Assembly: GCA_963664845.1 (NCBI GenBank)
Contig: OY761615.1
Span: forward strand, 4,588,001-4,652,000
Direction of reading: 5' to 3'
Source of the DNA: CAIYTF01 sp963664845
Lineage (GTDB): Bacteria > Bacteroidota > Ignavibacteria > Ignavibacteriales > Ignavibacteriaceae
DNA: 64,000 bases
Shown here piece by piece: positions 26,682 through 36,145 of the stretch. Under the pieces are notes generated by a model that was not told where the DNA came from, made no database searches, and was given only the letters and a program-made list of their open reading frames with translations. Position 1 is the first letter of the stretch, and each line of letters opens with the position of its first letter. A program made the translations under genes and the position numbers.

Positions 26682-28799
26682 ATGAAAAAAATACTCTTCC
26701 TCATGTTTCTCCTGGCTTCAATAACCTGTGTTTTTTCGCAAACGCTGCATTCCCCGGGAAATATCTACACAGTAATTTTTTTCCTGGGCGCAAATGGTAG
26801 ACCGGTTTATTCGGTACTATATAAAGACAAACCTGTTATCCTGGAATCCCGGCTTGGAATCGAAATAAAAAACATGCCGGATTTTGCCGACGGACTGCGC
26901 ATAAAAGATGTTACAACATCTGAATTTGATGAAACATGGTCACCGGTGTGGGGAGAGGAGAAGCAAATGCGCAATCATTATAACGAAATGACAATCATTC
27001 TGGCGAAGAACGATGCGGAGCTTCGTGAAAGAACCATGATGCTGAGATTCCGCGCCGCAGATGACGGTATCGGTTTCCGTTATGAGTTTCCCCGACAGGA
27101 TAATCTTTCCTATTTTACAGTAACGAATGAACAGACCCAGTTCAGCCTGACAGGTAATCATAAAACGTTCTGGATACCAGGTGATTACGATTCTCAGGAA
27201 TATAACTATACTACCGGGAAACTGTCGGATGTTCACGCATTTGCCTACCTGAATCCAACTGCAACGAGCGCGAACTCGATTATTGCAGACAGCGCAGTGC
27301 AGAGCCCGCTGCTTATGAAAACGGATGACGGCATATATCTCAGTGTTTTTGAGGCTGCTTTACTGAATTACCCTGCGATGCATCTTTTGGTTGACCGGAA
27401 GAATTACCGGTTGACAGCTTACCTTCCGTCAAATGCCGTTGGCTCTAAGGCCTTTATGCAAACTCCTTGTCAGACTCCCTGGCGGACGGTGATTGCCGGT
27501 GAAAAAGCGGCTGACATATTGACTTCCAGACTTATTTTGAATTTGAATGAGCCCTGCAAAATGAAAGACGTGAGTTGGATCAAACCACAAAAATTTGTCG
27601 GTATCTGGTGGGAGATGCATGTGGGAAAATCCACATGGAATTACGCGGATACATCGAATATAAAACTTGCTGACATGGACTGGAGCAAGCTTAAGCCAAA
27701 TGGCAAACACGGGGCTACAACAGAACGCACGAAAACCTATATTGATTTTGCAGCCCGGAACGGATTTGGCGGTGTTCTGATAGAAGGGTGGAATGTGGGC
27801 TGGGAAGACTGGCATGGAAACCAAAAAGAAGAGGTGTTCGATTTCGTAACTCCCTATCCGGATTTTAATGTTCGGGAGTTACGGGACTACGCCAAACAAC
27901 GGGGCGTGAAACTGATCATGCACCATGAAACCTCATCGTCAGTTACCAATTATGAACGCAGAATGACCAATGCATTCCGTTTCATGAAAGAAAATGACTA
28001 CGATGCGGTAAAAACCGGTTATGTGGGAAAGATCATTCCGAGGGGAGAGGTACATGACGGGCAGTGGATGGTGGATCATTACGTGAGAGTTGCGGCAAAG
28101 GCCGCTGAGTACAAGATTATGGTGGATTCACATGAATCGGTGCGTCCGACAGGGCTTCAGCGAACCTATCCCAATTGGCTGGCGTGTGAGGCTGCACGCG
28201 GAAACGAGTTCAATGGTTGGAGCGTGGGGAACCCGCCTGAGCACGAAACCATTTTACCGTTTACACGCCTGTTGGGCGGACCAATGGATTATACACCGGG
28301 AATTTTCCAGATTGACCTGAGTTATTATACGAAGGGCAAAAGGGAAAAAGTACACACTACGCTGACAAAACAACTTGCCTTGTATGTTACGATGTACAGT
28401 CCGTTGCAGATGGCTGCAGATCTGCCTGAAAACTATAACCGGTTCGCCGATGCTTTGGAATTTATTAAAGACGTTGCAGTGGATTGGGACGACACCAAAA
28501 TTCTTGAAGCTGAACCCGGTGATTATCTGAGCATTGCCAGAAAAGCAAAAAACACCGAAAACTGGTTTATTGGCGCGATAACCGATGAGAACAAGAGAGA
28601 GGCAGTATTGGAGCTCTCATTTCTTGATGCAGGCAGAAAATATAAAGCGAAGATTTATCAGGATGGGAAGGACGCGAAATTTGACAGCAACCCCATGGTT
28701 TATACCATAAGGACAATTGAGGTGGACAGTAAAAGTATATTGAGGATTCCACTTGCAGAGGGCGGCGGTTGCGCTATCAGTATTGTGCCGGAGAGATAG
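26682..28799 (+). CDS. glycoside hydrolase family 97 (SusB-like alpha-glucosidase)
   Basis: About 705 residues from the ATG at 26682, which follows a GAAGG site and starts a signal peptide (MKKILFLMFLLASITCVFSQ). The GH97 plan is clear: an N-terminal super-sandwich (to about 270), a TIM barrel with FVGIWWEMHVGK, GVLIEGWNVGWEDWHG, MHHETSSSV and DSHESVRPTGLQRTYPN then CEAARGNE, and a C-terminal sandwich. The Glu residues in HHETS, HESVRP and CEAARGNE sit where the calcium ligands and base/acid of inverting SusB-type enzymes lie. This supports alpha-glucosidase rather than the retaining alpha-galactosidase branch. No Sus partners are adjacent. Confidence 0.92.
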   Translation: MKKILFLMFLLASITCVFSQTLHSPGNIYTVIFFLGANGRPVYSVLYKDKPVILESRLGIEIKNMPDFADGLRIKDVTTSEFDETWSPVWGEEKQMRNHYNEMTIILAKNDAELRERTMMLRFRAADDGIGFRYEFPRQDNLSYFTVTNEQTQFSLTGNHKTFWIPGDYDSQEYNYTTGKLSDVHAFAYLNPTATSANSIIADSAVQSPLLMKTDDGIYLSVFEAALLNYPAMHLLVDRKNYRLTAYLPSNAVGSKAFMQTPCQTPWRTVIAGEKAADILTSRLILNLNEPCKMKDVSWIKPQKFVGIWWEMHVGKSTWNYADTSNIKLADMDWSKLKPNGKHGATTERTKTYIDFAARNGFGGVLIEGWNVGWEDWHGNQKEEVFDFVTPYPDFNVRELRDYAKQRGVKLIMHHETSSSVTNYERRMTNAFRFMKENDYDAVKTGYVGKIIPRGEVHDGQWMVDHYVRVAAKAAEYKIMVDSHESVRPTGLQRTYPNWLACEAARGNEFNGWSVGNPPEHETILPFTRLLGGPMDYTPGIFQIDLSYYTKGKREKVHTTLTKQLALYVTMYSPLQMAADLPENYNRFADALEFIKDVAVDWDDTKILEAEPGDYLSIARKAKNTENWFIGAITDENKREAVLELSFLDAGRKYKAKIYQDGKDAKFDSNPMVYTIRTIEVDSKSILRIPLAEGGGCAISIVPER

Positions 28800-28953
28800 G
28801 AAGAAGTTCTGTGCACTTCAAATGCCAGGCAGTGGAATGCACTAATGAACCCACCCGAGTATCTACTGAGCATAAACCTCAAGACGTTGACGATGGAATT
28901 GTCTTCGAAAAGGCTCTGGTTAGTTAGCGTCCCCCCGATAGGATCGCGACAAG

Positions 28954-29060
28954 CGTCCCGCTCGAAATGGGATTATCCGGCCAAGACACTCGACGCCAGC
29001 GGGATTTCGTTGCACTCAATTTTCGCGGGAATGACTTTTGGTCATTAACTGACACCATTG
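28954..29060. repeat. dispersed intergenic repeat (copy B, partial)
   Basis: About 85 bases, starting GTCCCGCTCGAAATGGGA, match the interior of the copy at 29757. The right end TGACACCATTG is the family terminus, followed by CCCGGAGGGCG. The left terminus is degraded or missing. Confidence 0.55.
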
Positions 29061-29150
29061 CCCGGAGGGCGTAACCAATTGCTTTATGGCACGTTACGGC
29101 TCTTATATTTTCCAAGGCAATTGGATGTTGATACAAACCTTTTTGGAAAA

Positions 29151-29497
29151 GCTGCGAAAACAGTCCAAAAACGCATACTGTGAACGATGTGAACGGTGAC
29201 TATGGCGTGCCGGTCATATTTAAGCTGCGAAAACAGCTCAAAAACGCATACTGTGAACGAATGAACGGTGACTATGGGGTGCCGTACATATTTAAACTGC
29301 GAAAACAGCTCAAAAACGCATACTGTGAACGAATGAACGGTGACTATGGGGTGCCGTACATATTTAAACTGCGAAAACAGCTCAAAAACGCATACTATGA
29401 ACGATGTGAACGGTGACTATGGCTTGCCGTACATATTTAAACTGCGAAAACAGTCCAAAAACGCAGACTATGTACGAAATGAACGGTTTTCAGTGTT
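29151..29497. repeat. 72/73-bp tandem repeat, about 4.8 copies
   Basis: Units start at 29151, 29224, 29296, 29368 and 29441, giving periods of 73, 72, 72 and 73. Each contains CTGCGAAAACAG, CAAAAACGCA and GAACGGTGACTATGG. The one-base length difference (GAACGATGTGAACGG versus GAACGAATGAACGG) alternates. There are no variable spacers, so it is not CRISPR. It translates as a 24-residue repeat, but the frame breaks between 72- and 73-base units and there is no start context. Confidence 0.85.
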
Positions 29498-29756
29498 TTT
29501 AAATTTCGTGAATAAATGTGAAATGTTTAAGATTGAAGGGAATGCTGACGCCTCTAAATTGCTCATCTGAGGAAAAGTATAAAACATGCTTATTATTCCC
29601 GATGCGGAATTTAGAGGGAATTTGGACTTTTTTGATTAATTTTGGGGTGTGCATGGCTTGATTTAGCCTAATAATGCAATAACAATAAATTTTTTGTGGT
29701 AAGTTCTTTATTCGATTTGAACTAAGGCCCTCACTCCCATTCGCTTTGTCGTAGGT

Positions 29757-30004
29757 CAATGGTGTCAACTTCGCATAAACAGTAAGATTCTGACCATGAA
29801 ATTGTATTTGAGACAGCCGGATTAGGTAGATTCCCGTCCCGCTCGAAATGGGATTATCCGGCTTCGACACTCGATGCCAACGGGATTTCGTTGCACTCAA
29901 TTTTCACGGGAATGACATTCGTCCCTTGTGTTCGTTAAGTTGACGCCTATGCGCGTTCGCGGGAATGACATTTGTTCATCGTATTCGTAAAGCTGACACC
30001 ATTG
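29757..30004. repeat. dispersed intergenic repeat with terminal inverted repeats (copy C)
   Basis: It begins CAATGGTGTCAACTTCGC and ends GTAAAGCTGACACCATTG in inverted orientation. An internal near-terminus, GTTAAGTTGACGCC, sits at about 29931. It shares about 85 bases with copy B. It lies inside a gene-free stretch of about 1.4 kb (28800-30220) together with copy B and the tandem repeat. Confidence 0.65.
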
Positions 30005-30220
30005 CCCGTGGGGCGAGGGAGGGTGTTGTAATTGTTTTATTGCACGTTCTGGTACTTGTGCCATTACGTTTTATTGTACCTCAAGTTTCAACTTGCACAT
30101 AATGGACTTTGTTGATAAATGTTGGGTCAGTTCCCATTTTTCAATGAATTACCAAGCTATGTATGCAGAATTGCAGAGAATCGAGCCAAAAGTGAAAAAT
30201 ATCCACAGAAAAACAGTGAA

Positions 30221-31288
30221 ATGAAATTAGAAGATTTAGGGTTTAACGAAGCATTAGAAGAATTCAGGGCCGATAACAGCAGTAACGGTTTTGAAACGGG
30301 GAGAATTATAACCGAGCATAAAGAACGATATATTGTTAAGACACCCGCGGGTGAATATGAAGCGGAGATAACCGGCAATATGCGTTTCACCGCCAAAAGG
30401 CGCGAAGATTATCCGGCTGTTGGTGACTGGGTCTCGCTTATAACCTACGATGCTGATTTTGTCATAATACACAATATACTGCCAAGATCTTCGGTCATTA
30501 AACGTCAGGCGGTTGGCCAGTACGGCGAATTTCAGATCATTGCAACCAATATTGATTATGCTTTTTTGGTACAGGCAGTCGACAGGGACTTTAATATTAA
30601 CAGGCTTGAAAGGTATTTAACCATCTGCAATTCATCACATGTTGCACCGGTGATACTTCTCAGCAAGACTGATTTGATTGATGAATGCCGTCTTAGCGAG
30701 ATATTGCAGGATATTCAGGCGCGAATCAGCGACGTTCCGGTTATCGCTTTAAGCAATGAGACAGGCAACGGGTTGGATGCAATAAACCGTTTTATGGAAA
30801 AGGGGAAAACCTATTGCATGCTGGGGTCGTCCGGCGTAGGAAAATCGACTTTGTTGAATAACCTGGCGGGGAAAACGATAATGAAAACGGATACGACAAG
30901 CGCGAGCACCAACAAGGGAAGACATATAACCAGTTACCGGGAACTCATAGTTCTTGAGAATGGGGGAATATTGATTGATACTCCCGGTATGCGTGAAGTG
31001 GGCATTGCAGACACAGCAAACGGGCTTGAGATCACTTTTAATACTATCGTGAGTCTTTCGTCAAACTGCAAATTCAAGGATTGCACGCATGTTCACGAAA
31101 CCGGTTGTGCTGTTCTTGAGGCTGTTGAAAAAGGAGAGATCGACAGAGCCTCATATCAAAATTACCTCAAAATGGAAAAAGAGAAGGCCTATTTTGAATC
31201 GACAGTTGCAGAGAGAAGAAGCAAGGACAGGGAATTTGGCAAGATGATGAAGAATTATAAAAAGGATTTGAAGAAAAACAAATTTTGA
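30221..31288 (+). CDS. rsgA: ribosome small-subunit-dependent GTPase A
   Basis: About 355 residues from the ATG at 30221; the frame is open to 30119 but the extra residues do not match. An N-terminal OB fold (ITGNMRF, YPAVGDWV) precedes a circularly permuted GTPase, with the G4-like SKTDL before the P loop GSSGVGKSTLLN and then DTPGMRE. A C-terminal zinc knuckle has C-x5-C-x-H-x5-C spacing (NCKFKDCTHVHETGC). RsgA acts late in 30S subunit maturation. It is followed after 15 bases by a GNAT acetyltransferase, probably in the same transcript. Confidence 0.93.
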   Translation: MKLEDLGFNEALEEFRADNSSNGFETGRIITEHKERYIVKTPAGEYEAEITGNMRFTAKRREDYPAVGDWVSLITYDADFVIIHNILPRSSVIKRQAVGQYGEFQIIATNIDYAFLVQAVDRDFNINRLERYLTICNSSHVAPVILLSKTDLIDECRLSEILQDIQARISDVPVIALSNETGNGLDAINRFMEKGKTYCMLGSSGVGKSTLLNNLAGKTIMKTDTTSASTNKGRHITSYRELIVLENGGILIDTPGMREVGIADTANGLEITFNTIVSLSSNCKFKDCTHVHETGCAVLEAVEKGEIDRASYQNYLKMEKEKAYFESTVAERRSKDREFGKMMKNYKKDLKKNKF

Positions 31289-31303
31289 GAAAATGGTGCG
31301 GAT

Positions 31304-31921
31304 ATGAAAAAAAGAACAGACATTGATATGGTTATAAGACCGGAGACAGAAGACGATTTCAGGGAAACGGAATTTTTGACCAGGGAGGCTTTCTGGGATC
31401 TTTTTAAGCCAGGATGCGATGAGCATCTGATGATCCATAATTTGCGGCGGGTTCCGGCGTTTGTGCCAGAGCTGGATTTTGTTGCCGTGTATGAAAACAG
31501 GATCATTGGAAACATTATGTACTCCAAGGCAAAGGTGGTAGGCGAGGACAGCTGTGAGCACGAAGTTTTATGTATGGGGCCGTTGAGCGTTTTGCCATCG
31601 TATCAAAGAAGCGGCATCGGTTCTAAGTTGTTTAATCATTCCTTGGTTTACGCGCGACAATTGGGATTCAAGGCGATAATTATTTTCGGGCACCCCGACT
31701 ATTACAAGCGTTTTGGTTTTGTGAATGCGCAGAAATACCATATCACAACCGAGGATGGCGAAAATTTTGATCCGTTCATGACAATGGAATTGGTTGAAAA
31801 CGGACTGAAGGGAATTGAAGGGAAGTTTTATGGCGATAAGGCTTTTCATGTTGACAAGGCCGAATTGGAGGAGTTTGAAAAAGGATTTCCGTTCAAAGAA
31901 AGTAATTTCAAAAAGCCGTAG
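31304..31921 (+). CDS. GNAT-family N-acetyltransferase (YhbS-like)
   Basis: A 205-residue protein; an ATG at 31328 is an alternative start. The GNAT core has VIRPETEDDF at its start, LGPLSV-like MGPLSVLPSYQRSGIGSKL with the acetyl-CoA pyrophosphate loop QRSGIG (about residues 105-110), and HPDYYKRFGF. This arrangement is that of the YhbS/COG3153 group. The substrate is unknown. It lies 15 bases after rsgA. Confidence 0.85.
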   Translation: MKKRTDIDMVIRPETEDDFRETEFLTREAFWDLFKPGCDEHLMIHNLRRVPAFVPELDFVAVYENRIIGNIMYSKAKVVGEDSCEHEVLCMGPLSVLPSYQRSGIGSKLFNHSLVYARQLGFKAIIIFGHPDYYKRFGFVNAQKYHITTEDGENFDPFMTMELVENGLKGIEGKFYGDKAFHVDKAELEEFEKGFPFKESNFKKP

Positions 31922-32087
31922 TGTTGCTTTGAGGTGCTGACAGGAATGTTGAAATTTGGGCAAATTATATTGTGGTACAAATACAATTGCGGTGGAAAAA
32001 CTACAAATGCTCAACGGTACAAAGCTCATGATTTATGTATTTCGGCTATTTCCCATCATCTGAAATAGCGGTATTTGCCCCCTTCGG

Positions 32088-32401
32088 GGACGGCGCTATA
32101 CAACCGTACAGCCTCCGTGGGTTAGACACCCACGGTTATTCAAGGGTATGCCCTTTCAGGGCATAAAGCATATGTTGGCACTAACAATTATTTCCGACAG
32201 TAAATGCAGAATATTGTGAAAAAGAACTACATATCGTAATAATTGGACGGCGCTATACAACCGTACAGCCTCCGTGGGTTAGACACCCACGGTTATTCAA
32301 GGGTATGCCCTTTCAGGGCATAAAGCATATGTTGGCACTAACAATTATTTCCGACAGTAAATGTAGAATGTTGTGAAAAAGAACTACATATCGTAATAAT
32401 T
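32088..32401. repeat. 157-bp tandem direct duplication carrying REP-like hairpins
   Basis: Two almost identical 157-base units start at 32088 and 32245; I see two substitutions near the end of the units. Each contains the hairpins CCGTGGG/CCCACGG (32115-32135 in unit 1) and ATGCCCT/AGGGCAT (32148-32164). Diverged single copies of the same double hairpin lie at about 60530-60582. The gap 31922-32591 holds no supported gene. Confidence 0.85.
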
Positions 32402-32591
32402 TATTGCTGTTTCTGCTACCGAATATGTGCTTATATAGTCGCTATAAAGCTTTTCCAAAAATCTCTTTGCAGTACTATTTATTATTATGCAGTTGATTTT
32501 GGCTTTCATATAGACTCTGAAAGTAGTGGCTAATTAATCATTGTTTTGTGTAACACGAATTATTACTTATCAAATAAGTGAGTTGCAGTTT

Positions 32592-33632
32592 ATGAAACCT
32601 ATACTGTGCTTTCTTTTGATCCTTGATTGTTGCTGTATATTTCCGCAAACTGATTATTGGGCCAGCCAGGTGTATTTCAGCGGCTGTCGGATAAATCACA
32701 TACCCATAGGAATAACCATTCCTGACCGTGACAAAAAAGCACGAATGATAATCAACGCGATTATTGACGGGTGTTCTTACCATGATTTGCAACAAAAATA
32801 TCCGGATAGTCTCGATAATAAACTGGAGGAGCTCATTTCCGGGAAGGTTATTGAAAGAAACCGGGACAGTTTCAAATTACTGTTTCCGGTGGTTGTTGGT
32901 GAAAACCGGGCTAAGCTTAGAAACATGATCCGCAAACGAATGGATGAATCGGGGCTTAAGCTGGATACATTGATCGTTGCGCTGAACCGTTACGTATCAG
33001 GTGATCCGCGAATGGTGTTTCATTTGTTGTGGTCACGTATCATAGATGACTGCTGGTGGAATTTGTACAACTCTGTTTTCGAGACTGATAAGGGGCCTCC
33101 CAGCATTGCATTTCTTGTATTTCCGCCGCACCCCTATCAATGCGGAACTAACTCCGATTATTCTTCCGCCAATGATATGTTTGCATTCTCCTGGAGCTAT
33201 AATCTGTTTAACGATTCATTCAGTGTGCCTTCGGCAAAATCATTCTTCAATTTGGCAGAGAATAAGGCAATTCCAAAACCGGACAGGGATTTTTTTCTGG
33301 AGCACGGATTGACCGATACTACCGGGGTTTCGTTACTTTTCACGTATGTTCAGGGTGACAGGCTTGACAGCTTATGTGACACATTGAAATCAGTTTATAT
33401 AAACAAAATCAAAGGGTTGTTTGATTATTCTGAGTTGAGCAGGATATTTCAAATACCTGCCGCTGATCTGTTTATTGTGGCAGCGCATGAAGTTGCGTAT
33501 GAACTGATAGGGATGCTGCATGAAAGGAATTCGGTGTTCATACCAATCATCTTGAAGAATAACCCGGAGTTAAGACTCAGATATCTTGTTTCTGTGAGGT
33601 TTGCTGAGAAAAGGGTTGAGATGGGGAAGTGA
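32592..33632 (+). CDS. predicted secreted protein of unknown function
   Basis: About 346 residues from the ATG at 32592, which opens a signal peptide (MKPILCFLLILDCCCIFPQ); the frame is open to 32541. The mature part has no motif that I recognise. A segment of about 90 residues (ARMIINAIIDGCSYHDLQQKY onward) looks like a winged-helix or helical bundle in composition. A Trp-rich segment, DDCWWNLY, follows at about 185. There are no repeats, membrane helices or sorting domain. It lies alone between a repeat and the restriction-modification operon. Confidence 0.6.
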   Translation: MKPILCFLLILDCCCIFPQTDYWASQVYFSGCRINHIPIGITIPDRDKKARMIINAIIDGCSYHDLQQKYPDSLDNKLEELISGKVIERNRDSFKLLFPVVVGENRAKLRNMIRKRMDESGLKLDTLIVALNRYVSGDPRMVFHLLWSRIIDDCWWNLYNSVFETDKGPPSIAFLVFPPHPYQCGTNSDYSSANDMFAFSWSYNLFNDSFSVPSAKSFFNLAENKAIPKPDRDFFLEHGLTDTTGVSLLFTYVQGDRLDSLCDTLKSVYINKIKGLFDYSELSRIFQIPAADLFIVAAHEVAYELIGMLHERNSVFIPIILKNNPELRLRYLVSVRFAEKRVEMGK

Positions 33633-33994
33633 GGTTGGTGATGCGCTGCTGAGGCAAATGAGAAGAAAGGAACAGTGCTGGCTTGTTAATTTGCCGGAGT
33701 ATAGACAGGATATATCAAAACTGATTGAAGTCTATTAACGGATCAGTTGAAGAGGTGAAGTGGTTCATGAGAATTGCATGGGAAACATTAAACCCGGATT
33801 TTCTTGTCTGGAACTGGTCTCTGGGATCAAGGCAGTTATGGCGGGATAAACCCAAAGATCACCTTTCTCGCTCAATTTTTCTCCTCGTTCTGAAATATTT
33901 GGTTATTTTGCATACATATTCTGCATAAATCTCAGAATAATTGCGGCTTTTTGCGGCATAAATTGATATTTTTCCCATAATTTGGACGTCATAA
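33633..33994 (+). other. leader of the type I restriction-modification operon
   Basis: About 360 bases. A 26-codon frame at 33658-33738 (MRRKEQCWLVNLPEY...) reads like protein but has no partner and may be a gene relic. The last 100 bases before hsdM are A+T-rich and contain the direct repeat TGCGGC(TTTT)TGCGGC at about 33942-33957, which could be a regulatory site. No terminator is seen. Confidence 0.35.
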
Positions 33995-36145
33995 ATGCTA
34001 AACGGACACCAGGAAATAGTTGGCTTTATTTGGAATATTGCGAATAAACTCAGGGGGCCCTACCGTCCGCCGCAATACCGCAAGGTCATGTTGCCAATGA
34101 CCGTTTTAAGAAGATTAGACTGCGTTCTTGAGCCGACCAGAGACGTGGTTCTGGTTCAGTACAAAAAACTTAAAGACAAAGGGCTCAAGGGGAATGCTCT
34201 GCACACAGCCCTGGCAAAATATGCCAGCAAAGACCGTCAATATCCACTTTATAACATCAGCAAATATAATTTCAAAAGGCTACTTGAGGATCCCGAGCAT
34301 CTTGCCAAGAATCTGGTTACCTATATAAACGGCTTTTCTCCTAAAGCAAAGGAGATTTTTGAGAATTTCAAGTTTGAGACCGAAATCGAGAAGCTGGATA
34401 AAGCCAACAGGCTGTATTTGGTATTAAAAGAGTTTGCGGATCTGGATTTGCACCCTGTCAGGATCCCTAACATACAAATGGGGTATTTGTTTGAGGAGTT
34501 AATCCGTAAATTCAATGAGCAGGCGAATGAAGAGGCAGGAGATCACTTTACCCCTCGTGAAGTTATCAAACTGATGGCTCACATAATGTATACAAACGAA
34601 GAGGATATTTATAAAAGCGGAATCGTGAGGTCAATTTATGACCCTACGTGCGGGACTGGCGGTATGCTATCGATTTCTGAGGAATATATTCGCAGCCATA
34701 ATAACAGAGCTAACATTATTCTCTACGGACAGGAGTACAATGATGAGTCATATGCTATTTGTACTTCCGATATGCTTATAAAAGATGAACCAGCGGACAA
34801 TATTGCATTAGGGGATACTCTTGGTGACGGGAAAACTTTTGATGGTCACAAGGATAAGAAATTTCACTATATGTTTTCTAATCCACCCTTCGGCGTAGAA
34901 TGGAAACCCGAAGAAAAGTATGTTAAAAAAGAGCATAATGACTTAGGGTTTGACGGGAGGTTTGGTCCTGGACTGCCAAGGATAAATGACGGTTCATTAT
35001 TGTTTCTGATGCATATGATGAGCAAAATGCATCCCTCGCCTGCTAAAAAGGGGGATGGCTCCAAGATTGCAATTATCTTTAACGGCTCTCCATTATTTAC
35101 AGGCGGCGCAGGTTCTGGTGAGAGCAATATACGCAGGTGGATAATAGAAAATGATATGCTTGATGCTATCGTGGCATTGCCTGACCAGTTGTTTTATAAT
35201 ACAGGAATTTTTACGTATATCTGGTTCGTATCCAACAAAAAACCCCAGGAGCGACGCGGCAAAGTTCAACTTATTGATGCGACAAAGCAATTCCAGAAAA
35301 TGAAAAAGAGCCTGGGCAATAAACGTAATGAGTTTAATGAAACACACATCGAAGAGATAACGAAACTTTATGCAAAATACAAGCATAATGCAAAAGTTAA
35401 AGTTGTAATCGATGGACAGGAAGAAGAACGGATTTGCAGCAAGATATTAGATAACAGAGATTTTGGGTATATAAAAGTTACTGTAGAAAGACCTTTGAGA
35501 TTGAATTTTTCAGCTTCTGAGGAACGGATTGCTAGACTGCAAGCGGATGAAGCATTTCTGTCCTATTCTACTGAAAAACCAGTTAAAGGGAAAAAACAAA
35601 GCGGTAACTCAAAATTACAGGAAGATATAATTTTCGCGGTCCAAACAATTGGTGATGAACTTTACAAGAATAGAGACTTATTTGCTGAAATACTGGACCT
35701 GGCTTTTGAGAAAGCAGAAGTAAAATTAGATGCAAAGCTTAAGAAAATTCTACTTGCTAATTTTTCTGAAAAAGACTCAACTGCTGATATTTGCCTTGAT
35801 TCTAAAGGCAATTATGAGCCTGATTCAGATTTGCGCGATACAGAAAATATATCTTTGCCAAAGAAGATTGTTATGCCTTTACCTTTAGGATACGACAATG
35901 AAACTGGATTGGATGAGTTTATCGAAATTGTTAAAGAGCATTGCGAAGATTACATGAGAAAGGAAGTCCTGCCGCATGTTTCGGATGCCTGGATAGACTA
36001 TCCTAAAACAAAAGTTGGATATGAGATTCCTGTTAATAAGCATTTTTATGTTTACCAGCCCCCAAGAAATTTAGAAACTATAGATATGGAAATAAAGACT
36101 ATCGAGCAAAATATATTAAAAATGATAGGAGAGGTAGTCTTTTGA
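33995..36145 (+). CDS. hsdM: type I restriction-modification DNA methyltransferase subunit
   Basis: This 716-residue subunit modifies adenine and forms the complex with HsdS and HsdR. An N-terminal helical domain covers residues 1-150. HFTPREVIKLM lies at 184-194, the SAM-binding motif I DPTCGTGGM at 216-224 and the catalytic motif IV NPPFG at 296-300. The C-terminal region of about 200 residues is longer than in short HsdM proteins and has coiled-coil character. The stop overlaps the TTG start of hsdS (TTGA), which indicates coupling. Confidence 0.95.
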   Translation: MLNGHQEIVGFIWNIANKLRGPYRPPQYRKVMLPMTVLRRLDCVLEPTRDVVLVQYKKLKDKGLKGNALHTALAKYASKDRQYPLYNISKYNFKRLLEDPEHLAKNLVTYINGFSPKAKEIFENFKFETEIEKLDKANRLYLVLKEFADLDLHPVRIPNIQMGYLFEELIRKFNEQANEEAGDHFTPREVIKLMAHIMYTNEEDIYKSGIVRSIYDPTCGTGGMLSISEEYIRSHNNRANIILYGQEYNDESYAICTSDMLIKDEPADNIALGDTLGDGKTFDGHKDKKFHYMFSNPPFGVEWKPEEKYVKKEHNDLGFDGRFGPGLPRINDGSLLFLMHMMSKMHPSPAKKGDGSKIAIIFNGSPLFTGGAGSGESNIRRWIIENDMLDAIVALPDQLFYNTGIFTYIWFVSNKKPQERRGKVQLIDATKQFQKMKKSLGNKRNEFNETHIEEITKLYAKYKHNAKVKVVIDGQEEERICSKILDNRDFGYIKVTVERPLRLNFSASEERIARLQADEAFLSYSTEKPVKGKKQSGNSKLQEDIIFAVQTIGDELYKNRDLFAEILDLAFEKAEVKLDAKLKKILLANFSEKDSTADICLDSKGNYEPDSDLRDTENISLPKKIVMPLPLGYDNETGLDEFIEIVKEHCEDYMRKEVLPHVSDAWIDYPKTKVGYEIPVNKHFYVYQPPRNLETIDMEIKTIEQNILKMIGEVVF

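Noticed and set aside
29180..29416. Repeat protein of 24-residue units
   Set aside because: It is the 72-bp tandem DNA repeat read in one frame; the 73-base units break the frame and no start signal is present.
29151..29497. Candidate CRISPR array
   Set aside because: Units of 72-73 bp are contiguous and identical without spacers; no cas genes in the window.
33725..33928. 67-codon frame before hsdM
   Set aside because: No ribosome-binding site, unusual composition (Trp- and Ser-rich); more likely a non-coding leader.
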